Assembly (NCBI RefSeq): GCF_014649955.1
Contig: NZ_BMUA01000026.1
Location: 1-64,000 of the forward strand
Direction: 5' to 3'
Length of the DNA stretch: 64,000 nt
DNA from: Streptomyces violascens
Lineage (GTDB): Bacteria > Actinomycetota > Actinomycetes > Streptomycetales > Streptomycetaceae
Shown: one piece after another, positions 16,801 through 23,878 of the stretch
How the letters are laid out: each line of letters opens with the position of its first letter
How positions within the stretch are numbered: the first letter of the stretch is position 1
Made by a program: the position numbers and the translations under genes
Notes under the pieces: model-generated
What the model saw: only the letters and a program-made list of their open reading frames with translations
Told to the model about the DNA's origin: nothing
Databases searched by the model: none

Positions 16801-16848
16801 CCGGGGCAGGGCCGGGCCGCGGCATTCCGCGGCCTGGTCCTGCCCCGG
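16801..16848 (-). terminator. 22-bp hairpin between candidate precursor and modification genes
   Basis: 16801-16822 pairs with 16827-16848 around a CATT loop; all 22 positions pair, two as G-U. It begins eight bases after the stop of the 106-residue gene. It could terminate most transcripts after that gene, or protect its 3' end, giving precursor-rich stoichiometry. Confidence 0.75.
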
Positions 16849-16855
16849 TTGTGGG

Positions 16856-17176
16856 TCAGCTGTCGGTGGCGGGTGCCTTGTCCGGGTCCAGGAAGATCTT
16901 GGTCGCCCGGACGGTTCCGGTGATCTCCTCGGTTCCGGTGAGTTCTTCGACCCCACCGTCGGCTCCGGCGATGCCGCCACGGGTGAGCTGGACGGTCACC
17001 TTCGCGCTGAGGGCCATGTCTTCCTGGACGGCCGCCTCGTGCATGGCGGCCGCACCGATGATGCCCTTACCCACCAGCTCCATGACGTGGGCGACGTCGT
17101 CGGGGTCGAGGTCGATCCCGATGATGTTCGCCCTCTCGGTGTCGGTGGTGTAGCGGGTCACTGCGGGCTGGTCCAT
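16856..17176 (-). CDS. Candidate RiPP precursor peptide
   Basis: 106 residues; ATG preceded by GGGAGG with ideal spacing, the strongest ribosome-binding site in the cluster. The sequence is acidic in the N-terminal half (I-D-L-D-P-D-D-V-A-H) with a helical G-I-I-G-A-A-A-M-H-E segment. It then has a strand-like threonine/glycine/glutamate-rich part (R-G-G-I-A-G-A-D-G-G, then E-L-T-G-T-E-E-I-T-G-T-V) and a polar tail ending A-T-D-S. It contains no cysteine. It is the first gene of the leftward operon, divergent from the methyltransferase-YcaO-TfuA operon, and is followed by a hairpin. I recognise no enzyme family, so precursor is the best reading; an accessory or carrier protein is the alternative. 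Confidence 0.5.
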   Translation of the reverse strand: MDQPAVTRYTTDTERANIIGIDLDPDDVAHVMELVGKGIIGAAAMHEAAVQEDMALSAKVTVQLTRGGIAGADGGVEELTGTEEITGTVRATKIFLDPDKAPATDS

Positions 17177-17399
17177 TCCTGCCTCCCGGTCGGGATGGGG
17201 TGGATTGCTGTGACCGTAGGCTGCGCCCGCCCATCAGCACAGACCCGTTTCCTCCAACTACCGCCACATCCAGGCTGGTTTGCCGGGCTCACGTGCAATG
17301 GCACATCCGCAGAAGCATCTGCCACCCGGCGCCGTCGTGGGGGGATGGTGGGCGGGTGCCCGGCCCGCCGCAGGGCCGACCGAACCGGAAGGCGCGCCC

Positions 17400-18185
17400 A
17401 TGCCCGCAATCCGCACTGCTTCCCCGCCCCCGCTGATGGACGACCACGCCATCGAGCACGTTCTGGGGGCTTTCTACCGGACCCCGCGCGCGGGAGGGCT
17501 CGACCACCTCGCGGGCGGTGGCGGCCCGTTCGGCTTCGACATCACCACCGCCTGCCGCCTCCACGCGCTGATCGCCCAGTTCGCGTGTGACGGAATCGTC
17601 GAGAGCGGCTGCCACCTGGGGGACACCACCGACTACCTCGCCCGCGCCTACCCTCACCTGCCCGTGCGGGCCTGTGAACTGGACGGTCAGCGCGCCGCTT
17701 TCACCCGGGCGCGCCTGGCCGGGCGCGGCAACGCGGTGGTCCACCACGGCGATTCCGCCTGTCTGATGCCCACGCTCCTGGCCGGACTGGAGCGGCCCCT
17801 GGTGTTCCTGGACGCCCACTGGGGCTCGGAGTGGCCGCTGCGCGCCGAGCTGACCGCGTTGCAAGACACCGCTGCGGTCGTCCTCGTCGACGACTTCCGC
17901 ATCGGGCACCCCCGGTTCGGCTACGACACCTACGGCGGAGTGGTCTGCGGGCCGGACCTCGTCGCCGACGTGCTGGGCGGAGTGAGGAGGATGTTCATCG
18001 GCGACGTTGAGGCCGACTACCCGCTGCCGTGCCTGCAGCCCGGCCGACGCAGCGGCACCGGGATCATCGTCCTCGGCCTCGACGACACCCCACTCGCCGC
18101 GCACCCCTGGTTCGCCGCGGTGCCGCTACGTCCCTGCCCCGTCCTGCCCGCGTGGTCATCCGTCCCGGAGGTGAGCGGCCGGTGA
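17400..18185 (+). CDS. Class I methyltransferase-like protein
   Basis: 261 residues from ATG 17400, with GGAAGG upstream. Residues ~50-165 have a methyltransferase-type Rossmann fold: I-V-E-S-G-C-H-L-G-D-T-T-D-Y-L-A as motif I, the E-L-D acidic end, H-H-G-D-S-A, V-F-L-D-A-H-W and V-V-L-V-D-D-F. The L-D-A-H-W and V-D-D-F pattern is close to methyltransferase family 24/CmcI-like enzymes. The YcaO GTG overlaps its stop (GTGA), so it belongs to the YcaO operon and probably modifies the same substrate. Confidence 0.7.
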   Translation: MPAIRTASPPPLMDDHAIEHVLGAFYRTPRAGGLDHLAGGGGPFGFDITTACRLHALIAQFACDGIVESGCHLGDTTDYLARAYPHLPVRACELDGQRAAFTRARLAGRGNAVVHHGDSACLMPTLLAGLERPLVFLDAHWGSEWPLRAELTALQDTAAVVLVDDFRIGHPRFGYDTYGGVVCGPDLVADVLGGVRRMFIGDVEADYPLPCLQPGRRSGTGIIVLGLDDTPLAAHPWFAAVPLRPCPVLPAWSSVPEVSGR

Positions 18186-19378
18186 CGGTGCTGAGCAGCA
18201 GCGTCCGCGAGACGGCGGCGGCCGACAGTTGTGTGCGGGCCTGGCCGGTGGCGCGGCGCCTGGGCGTGAGCCGGGTCGCCGAGACCACGTACCTGGACCG
18301 CATCGGCATTCCGGTCTGCGCCGCGGTGCGTCCCGGCGCCGAGCTGGTGGTGGTAACCGCGGGCAAGGGCGAGTCCGCGGACGAGGCGCGGGTGGGGGCG
18401 TTGATGGAGGCGGTCGAGCAGGCCGTCGCCGAGCAGTGCGCGGCCACCACGCCACTGCGGTGGGCCTCCCCCCGTGTGATCGCGGGCGAGGGTGGCGTCC
18501 GGCTCGGCGCCTGGTGCCCGCGACCGGAGCAGACCGTGGATGTGGACCGGGCGCTACCGTGGATCACCGTGCCGTCCCTCAGCGGGACGGGAGACCTGGC
18601 TGTCCCGGCCGAGCTGGTGCTCACCCCGTGCCCGGCCGAGGCCACCACTTCTCTGTTCGGGTCCACGACCACCGGCCTCGCCTCCGGCAACAGCCATACG
18701 GAGGCGGTCCTCCACGGGCTGTGCGAGGTGCTGGAGCGCGATGTCACCTCGCTGATGAGCGTGGCCGACACCTCCGCCCTCATCGACCCGGACACCCTGC
18801 CGCCCAGCCCCGCCCAGTTGTACGGGCTGATCCGCTCGGCCGGGCTGGGGGTGTGGCTGCGCTGGGTCCCGGCGTACGGCGGGCACTACATGGCCTGCCT
18901 GATCGACGATCCGGACCGGGCCCACCCGCTCTACTGCAACGGCGGCTACGGGTTCCATCCGCTGCCTGAGATCGCCGCGGTCCGGGCACTCGCGGAGGCC
19001 GCGCAGTCCCGTTTAACGTACATCCAGGGGTCCCGGCACGATCTGACCGACAGCTACGCCGCCTTCGGCGCCATGGCGCCCAGGGAGCGGGCCCGCTGGC
19101 GGGACCGTCTTCTTACCCGCCGTAGCGCAGCAGTCCCGGCCGCGGCCTTCCCCTCCGACCTCGCGCGGCCCGTGCCCCCTTGCCCGCAGGACCTGCTCGT
19201 AGAACTGCTCGCCGCGGTCGCGAAGGCGGGCCTCGGCCCGGTCGGGGTGCACACCTTCGCGCCGCTGGCCGAGCCCTTCCACGTCGTACGGGTCGTGGTC
19301 GCCGGCGCCGAGCACTTCACCTCCCACACCCGCCGGTTCGGAGCCCGCCTAGCCGCGCACGCCCGGGAGCAACGATGA
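18182..19378 (+). CDS. YcaO-domain protein (azoline/thioamide-forming)
   Basis: 398 residues from GTG 18182, with GGAGGTGA eight bases upstream and GTGA overlap with the preceding gene. YcaO enzymes activate backbone amides with ATP; together with TfuA they install thioamides. The ATP/Mg-binding glutamate helices are visible at E-S-A-D-E-A-R-V-G-A-L-M-E-A-V-E and G-N-S-H-T-E-A-V-L-H-G-L-C-E-V-L-E-R-D. The C-terminus ends A-H-A-R-E-Q-R, not in the proline-rich tail of azoline-forming YcaOs. Codon 278 (19013-19015) is TTA, predicting dependence on the bldA leucyl-tRNA. Confidence 0.88.
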   Translation: MTVLSSSVRETAAADSCVRAWPVARRLGVSRVAETTYLDRIGIPVCAAVRPGAELVVVTAGKGESADEARVGALMEAVEQAVAEQCAATTPLRWASPRVIAGEGGVRLGAWCPRPEQTVDVDRALPWITVPSLSGTGDLAVPAELVLTPCPAEATTSLFGSTTTGLASGNSHTEAVLHGLCEVLERDVTSLMSVADTSALIDPDTLPPSPAQLYGLIRSAGLGVWLRWVPAYGGHYMACLIDDPDRAHPLYCNGGYGFHPLPEIAAVRALAEAAQSRLTYIQGSRHDLTDSYAAFGAMAPRERARWRDRLLTRRSAAVPAAAFPSDLARPVPPCPQDLLVELLAAVAKAGLGPVGVHTFAPLAEPFHVVRVVVAGAEHFTSHTRRFGARLAAHAREQR

Positions 19379-20124
19379 CCGAACCGCTCACTGCAGCCGT
19401 GGAGTTGCTGGTCGGGCCCACCGCGCACGGTCTGCCCGCGCACCTGCTGGCCCAGGACGGCATACGGGTACACCCGCCGGCCCGGCGCGGCAGCATCTCC
19501 GCTCTCGTCGACAGCCTGCCGCCCGGCCGGATCGCCCTGGTGGACGGCCGGTACGACGACGTGCCCGCTGTCGGCCACCGCGAGATCCTCGGTGCCATCG
19601 CGGCCGGATGGCAGGTGACCGGGCTCGGCTCCATCGGAGCGTTGCGCGCGGCTGAGCTGGACGGGTTCGGGATGTCCGGCTACGGACGCGTCTTCGCGTA
19701 CCTGCTGGCAACCGGCGCCCCGGACGACGAGGTCGCCCTGCTGCACAGACCGGCCCCCGACTACCAGCCGATCACCGAGGCCCTCGTGGATCTGCGGGCC
19801 TTCGCCGAGTACCTGGTGACTGCCGGTGTGGTAAGCCGAGTTCACGCCCGTGACACCATCAAGGATTTGTCCGGCCGGTGGTTCGGCGACCGCTCGCTGC
19901 CCGCCTACTTCGAGGCCATCGCGGCCGCCGCCGGCCAGGACGCGGCCGCGGCTGCCCGCACCCATCTGCGCCAGTTTCCCGAGATCCGTCTGAAGTCCGC
20001 CGATCTGCGCACCTACCTCACGGAGCGATCATGGACACTGCCCCCCTCACCCCGCTGTTCGTGCCCGCGTACTGCGGCGGATGGCCCTTCCTCGACGACA
20101 GCCTCGACACCCGGCGCCTGCTGA
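19375..20124 (+). CDS. TfuA-like protein, YcaO partner
   Basis: 249 residues; ATG overlaps the YcaO stop (ATGA). The TfuA core is clear: P-P-A-R-R-G-S-I (ring of residues after the first strand), G-R-I-A-L-V-D-G-R-Y, H-R-E-I-L-G-A-I-A-A-G, and the signature G-S-I-G-A-L-R-A-A-E-L with G-M-S-G-Y-G-R-V-F. TfuA is thought to recruit or deliver sulfur to YcaO for thioamidation. The last ~30 residues read through the start of the next gene (94-bp overlap) and are serine/proline-rich, so the functional domain probably ends near residue 218. Confidence 0.85.
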   Translation: MTEPLTAAVELLVGPTAHGLPAHLLAQDGIRVHPPARRGSISALVDSLPPGRIALVDGRYDDVPAVGHREILGAIAAGWQVTGLGSIGALRAAELDGFGMSGYGRVFAYLLATGAPDDEVALLHRPAPDYQPITEALVDLRAFAEYLVTAGVVSRVHARDTIKDLSGRWFGDRSLPAYFEAIAAAAGQDAAAAARTHLRQFPEIRLKSADLRTYLTERSWTLPPSPRCSCPRTAADGPSSTTASTPGAC

Positions 20125-20801
20125 CCGCTGCGGCCGGCACCCGCGTGGCCCGCCGCGACGGCACCCACGCCGCACCCACGCCCCACGACCTGGCCGCCGC
20201 CCTTGCCCCTGCGGAAGCCGTACGGATCCGGGCCCTCGACCTCCCCAAGCCCCTCCCCCACGGCACGCTCACCCCCGACCAGGCCCAGCAGGTCCGCCAG
20301 GCGGTGCGGCTCATCGCCCAACTCGCCCCCGCCTGGGTCCCACTGCTGTCCGCGCTGCCCCTGGTGTACCTGCCGATGCCGACCGGACGCGGCATCAGCG
20401 CGTCCAGCTTCGCCTGGCCGCAGCACATCCTGCTCGCCGCGGAGGCGTTCGACAGCCAGGCCGTCCTCGCCGAGCAGGTCCTGCACGAAACGTTCCATCA
20501 GTGGCTCTACCTGTGTGAGGAGCTCGCAGCGCTCCAGCACTCCGGCTGCACCCACCGGATCACCCTGCCGTCGGGCACCAGCGGTCGCAGCCCCGCCGAG
20601 CTCCTCGGCGCCGCCCACGTCACCTGCGGCCTCGCCCGCCTCTGGCCCCTACTCGACGTCCCCGCCCCGGTGCGCGACCAGCGCCTGGCCCACCTCGCCG
20701 CCTACCGGCACGGCTGCCTGGCCCTGATCGACACCGTGCGCCCGTGCCTGACCGAGCACGGCCACGCCCTCGCCGACAAGATCCTGGAGGTACCGGCATG
20801 A
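20031..20801 (+). CDS. HExxH-type peptide beta-hydroxylase-like protein
   Basis: 256 residues; ATG with GGAG five bases upstream, inside the end of TfuA. H152-E-T-F-H156 sits in Q-V-L-H-E-T-F-H-Q-W-L-Y-L, matching the HExxH proteins found in RiPP clusters that are described as iron/2-oxoglutarate-dependent peptide hydroxylases rather than proteases. Flanking helices (L-P-L-V-Y-L-P-M-P before, C-G-L-A-R-L-W-P-L-L-D after) fit that family. The ATG of the next gene overlaps its stop. A metalloprotease for leader removal is the main alternative. Confidence 0.68.
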   Translation: MDTAPLTPLFVPAYCGGWPFLDDSLDTRRLLTAAAGTRVARRDGTHAAPTPHDLAAALAPAEAVRIRALDLPKPLPHGTLTPDQAQQVRQAVRLIAQLAPAWVPLLSALPLVYLPMPTGRGISASSFAWPQHILLAAEAFDSQAVLAEQVLHETFHQWLYLCEELAALQHSGCTHRITLPSGTSGRSPAELLGAAHVTCGLARLWPLLDVPAPVRDQRLAHLAAYRHGCLALIDTVRPCLTEHGHALADKILEVPA

Positions 20802-21412
20802 CCACTACCGCTCCCCCGCTGCCCAGCGGCGGTTTCTGGGGGACCCCCCTCTACTCCCGCTCCATCGACCCGGGTCCGGCCGTGAACGAGGCGCTGCGCG
20901 AACTGATTGTGGAGCGCACCCGCAGCGTGAACAGTCCGGCGGTCGGCGTACGGGACGCCGACAAGACCACCTCCGACGTGCTGCGTTGGGAGCACCCGGC
21001 CATCGACCAGTTGCGCGGATGGATCCTGGACGCGGCGTGTGCCATGAACGACCACGTCGGCGCCGGGCGGGATGCGGCCGGCCGGGAGCAGCCGATGGTG
21101 GCCGAGGCATGGGCGGTCGTCTACCGTCCGGAGGGTCTCCACCAGCTGCACAGCCACCACGACGCCGCCTGGTCCGGCGTCTACTACGTCGCCACCGGCC
21201 ACATGACCGAAGGCACGGGCCTCCTCGAGTTCGTCGACCCTCGCCCGAGCGCCGCAGCCCGGGAACCCGCACGCCTGCCCCTGTACAGGCTCACCCCGGC
21301 CCCGGGAATGCTGGTCGCCTTCCCTGCCTGGCTGCGGCACTGGGTCACCCCATACCAAGGCGATGCCCAGCGCATCGTCATCGCCTTCAACATCGCCTTC
21401 CGGCACGCCTGA
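20798..21412 (+). CDS. 2OG-Fe(II) oxygenase, TIGR02466-like (arm B)
   Basis: 204 residues; ATGA overlap with the HExxH gene. H120-H-D122 lies in L-H-S-H-H-D-A-A-W-S-G-V-Y-Y-V, the distal histidine is H181 in W-L-R-H-W-V, and R192 lies in Q-R-I-V-I-A-F-N. It aligns along its full length with the arm A oxygenase at 15412-16014 (shared A-W-A-V-x-Y-R, F-V/A-D-P-R-P, A-F-P-x-W-L-R-H), so the two are paralogues placed on opposite arms of one cluster. Confidence 0.8.
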   Translation: MTTTAPPLPSGGFWGTPLYSRSIDPGPAVNEALRELIVERTRSVNSPAVGVRDADKTTSDVLRWEHPAIDQLRGWILDAACAMNDHVGAGRDAAGREQPMVAEAWAVVYRPEGLHQLHSHHDAAWSGVYYVATGHMTEGTGLLEFVDPRPSAAAREPARLPLYRLTPAPGMLVAFPAWLRHWVTPYQGDAQRIVIAFNIAFRHA

Positions 21413-21444
21413 TGGGCGGGCCGGTTCTGAGCAAGGAGCACCCT

Positions 21445-21888
21445 GTGATCACCTCCCTGTGGGAATCCCCCGTCCACACCGCACAGTTGGCCAGCGACGT
21501 ACTTGCCCGAGTCGCCGCCGATTCCGGACTGCTGCCCAGCCTGCTTCCCACCGGGCACCCGGGCCGTGACCTGACCTGGACCAGCCGGACCGAGCAGTGG
21601 AAAGGCGGATTCCACGCCGGTCTCCGCCACGGCACCGGAGCCTGGTGCGCGCTGATCGTCCTCGGCGCCCGGACCAGCCACGTGGAAACCCTGTCCGGAG
21701 CGGTGGTGCTCCACGATCCGCGGGCCGGCGCCGCCAACGTGGGGCTCCCCGGGCTGCCCTGGGGCCGTCCCCTGACCCTGACCACCCGCCCCGGTCTGCT
21801 CGCGGTCGTCCCCGGCTGGCTGGGCTGGCAGGTCGCGCCCGTCCGCGCCGACGACGAGCGGACCGTGCTGACCGCCGACTCCGCATAG
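21445..21888 (+). CDS. Oxygenase-like paralogue lacking iron ligands (arm B)
   Basis: 147 residues from GTG 21445, with AAGGAG six bases upstream; an in-frame ATG at 21412 is less well placed. The second half (L-S-G-A-V-V-L-H-D-P-R-A-G, G-L-P-G-L-P-W-G-R-P, L-A-V-V-P-G-W-L) is a clear match to the arm A protein at 14849-15415. It also lacks the H-x-D pair. As on arm A it directly follows a canonical oxygenase, so the catalytic/non-catalytic pairing is kept in both operons. It ends 15 bp from the convergent Scr1-type regulator. Confidence 0.62.
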   Translation: MITSLWESPVHTAQLASDVLARVAADSGLLPSLLPTGHPGRDLTWTSRTEQWKGGFHAGLRHGTGAWCALIVLGARTSHVETLSGAVVLHDPRAGAANVGLPGLPWGRPLTLTTRPGLLAVVPGWLGWQVAPVRADDERTVLTADSA

Positions 21889-21902
21889 CCCGACGGCCCC
21901 GG

Positions 21903-22703
21903 TCACGCCACCCGTTCCCGCAGGTCGGCGGCGGCCTGCCACAGGTCATCGAATCGGGAGGCCGCACGCCCGTTGCGATCCGGAGCCAGACAGGGCCTGC
22001 CATCGTCCCGCTCCCGGGCCACGAGCATGAGCCAGCCGCCCCCCAGGACAGCCACAGCAAACCCCGACGGTGCCAGGGCAGTGCGAAGCGCCGGCAGCAC
22101 CCGTACCTCCACCGGCGCCTGAAGAAGCCGCCGGTACTGCTCCCGCATCACCCCCGGCCCGACCACACCGGGGGCAAGCACCGTCTCACCCAGCAGGATC
22201 CGCACCGGTGCACGACCGGTCTGGAAGAAGCGCTGCTGGCGCAGTCCCAGCAGCCACAGGCGCCGGTCAGCCTCGACGCTGCTCACGGGCCCCAGCAGCT
22301 CACGGGCGTAGTGGCGGGTCCGCACCACCGCCGGGAGCACCTGCGGCATGTACACCGCGCGCAGCCCGGCGGCCTCCACCTCCAGATAGTCGCGGGAGCT
22401 CGCATCGGCCACATCGGCGAAGGAGTGGTACACGCTTCGCCCCAGGGCCTGCCCGGACCACTCCATGAGCCGGTCCCGGTCTCGGCCATGGGTTCCGTAG
22501 AAGTCCGCGAGGCGGACAACGTCATCTCCCACCGCCCGGTGACGCCCCCGTTCGATGCGTGACAGCTTGGACGTGCTCATGAACAGGGCGTCGGCGACCT
22601 GCTCCAGCGTCAGCCCCCTGATCATCCGGGCCTGTTCGAGCTGCCGCCCCAGGAGGAGACGGGCGACCGTTGCACTCGGTCGGTCATCGTGGAGCACGGG
22701 CAT
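21903..22703 (-). CDS. Scr1/DUF5753-type XRE regulator
   Basis: 266 residues from ATG 22703 with GGAGG five bases upstream; an in-frame extension to 22781 lacks support. Residues ~15-75 are an HTH_3/XRE domain (L-T-L-E-Q-V-A-D-A-L-F-M-S-T-S-K-L-S-R-I-E-R-G). The rest matches the DUF5753 ligand-binding region common in Streptomyces, including V-Y-M-P-Q-V-L-P-A-V-V-R-T and the Y-R-R-L-L-Q segment. It lies at the end of the RiPP operon, convergent with it, and may control the cluster. Confidence 0.82.
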   Translation of the reverse strand: MPVLHDDRPSATVARLLLGRQLEQARMIRGLTLEQVADALFMSTSKLSRIERGRHRAVGDDVVRLADFYGTHGRDRDRLMEWSGQALGRSVYHSFADVADASSRDYLEVEAAGLRAVYMPQVLPAVVRTRHYARELLGPVSSVEADRRLWLLGLRQQRFFQTGRAPVRILLGETVLAPGVVGPGVMREQYRRLLQAPVEVRVLPALRTALAPSGFAVAVLGGGWLMLVARERDDGRPCLAPDRNGRAASRFDDLWQAAADLRERVA

Positions 22704-22850
22704 AGCAGCCTCCGTCCCCTCAGCAGCAGCCCTCAGCCCGACGGCCAGGTAGCTGTCCTGCCGCCAGAGTCGGCGCCACACTGAAGGGAACCGATCCGGC
22801 CAAGGGAAGCAAACCCCTGCCAGAAGCGGTGACGGAATGATGAACTGGCA

Positions 22851-22870
22851 TCACTCACGGTTCACTCACG
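22851..22870. promoter_or_regulatory. Direct repeats, one helical turn apart
   Basis: TCACTCACG occurs at 22851-22859 and again at 22862-22870, an 11-bp period. It lies between two divergent HTH genes, 31 bp before the ATG at 22901. The position suits an operator for either regulator. Confidence 0.4.
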
Positions 22871-22900
22871 CGCTCAACCGGCAGCCGGGGCGGGGCTTTG

Positions 22901-23878
22901 ATGGACGCACAAGCCGAAACAGTCACCGTCGAGCAGGCCATCGCGAACTTTTCCGCCGAAGTCGCCTACTGGCGTGAGGTGCGCGGGATGTCGAAGAAGG
23001 TGCTAGCCGCAGCCATGGGCTACACGCCTTCCTACGTCAGCCACATGGAGGCGGGGCGGACCAAGCCGAGCGAGGACTTCGCCCGGATCGCCGACGAGCA
23101 GCTGAACTCGGGCAAGGCGATCTGGAACCGCTGGTGCGAGTACGAAGCGGCCAAGGCCCGCGCCCACACCCTCGCCATCTCGCCACCGCCCCGACGCGCC
23201 GAGCAGCCGTACGCCACCGGCACCGCGCTGGTCGTCGAGCACGACGCGGCCCATCTGGACTACGACGGGTCCATGTACCGGCTTACCATGCGCCGGCTGC
23301 TGCGCAACACCGGCAACGACCCCATAACGCGGTATCTGATCCGCATCAGCGTCGACCGCTATCCCGGTGAGCCCGAGCGGTCCAACGAGCACTACCGCGA
23401 ACACCCCCTCACCTGGGCCGAGCTGAACCTGACCGCGTGCAGCTGCGGCGAGGAAATGCTGTGGGAGGCCAAGCACGATCGCGACGCGGTCAAGGAGGTC
23501 TGGCTGCTGTTCGAAAACTCCGAGGGCCGCTTCCCTCTCTACCCGGGCGAGTCCGTATGGATCGAGTACGCCTACTCCGTCTCCGACTACAAGTGGGGCC
23601 GCTGGTTCCAGCGCGCTGTACGGCTGCCTACGGAACACCTCGAAGTCCAACTCGACTTCCCCCTAGCACTCGACCCGGTGGTGTGGGGCACCGAGACGTC
23701 GATGACCTCCGAGGCCGCGCCGCTGCGGACAGCGCCGCACCGCCACGACGATGAAGACGAAGGCCGGCGGACCTTCGCCTGGTCGACGTCCACACCTGCC
23801 CTGCACGCCCGATACCGTTTGGCCTGGAAGTTCCGGGCACGGCCCGAACTCAGCACGAACCACGAGGAGTTGGGATGA
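22901..23878 (+). CDS. XRE-family regulator with large C-terminal domain
   Basis: 325 residues. Residues 10-75 are an HTH: V-A-Y-W-R-E-V-R-G-M-S-K-K-V-L-A, then T-P-S-Y-V-S-H-M-E-A-G-R as the recognition helix. Residues 90-320 are a beta-rich domain with many aromatics (Y-R-L-T-M-R-R-L-L-R-N-T-G, W-I-E-Y-A-Y-S-V), ending in a conserved-looking A-R-Y-R-L-A-W-K-F-R. Such proteins are common XRE regulators in Streptomyces, often next to short metabolic genes. The peptide deformylase ATG overlaps its stop, so the two are co-expressed. Confidence 0.78.
   Translation: MDAQAETVTVEQAIANFSAEVAYWREVRGMSKKVLAAAMGYTPSYVSHMEAGRTKPSEDFARIADEQLNSGKAIWNRWCEYEAAKARAHTLAISPPPRRAEQPYATGTALVVEHDAAHLDYDGSMYRLTMRRLLRNTGNDPITRYLIRISVDRYPGEPERSNEHYREHPLTWAELNLTACSCGEEMLWEAKHDRDAVKEVWLLFENSEGRFPLYPGESVWIEYAYSVSDYKWGRWFQRAVRLPTEHLEVQLDFPLALDPVVWGTETSMTSEAAPLRTAPHRHDDEDEGRRTFAWSTSTPALHARYRLAWKFRARPELSTNHEELG

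Noticed and set aside
17280..17400. Longer start for the second methyltransferase gene
   Set aside because: The extra 40 residues are proline/glycine/alanine-rich, and ATG 17400 has a well-placed GGAAGG.
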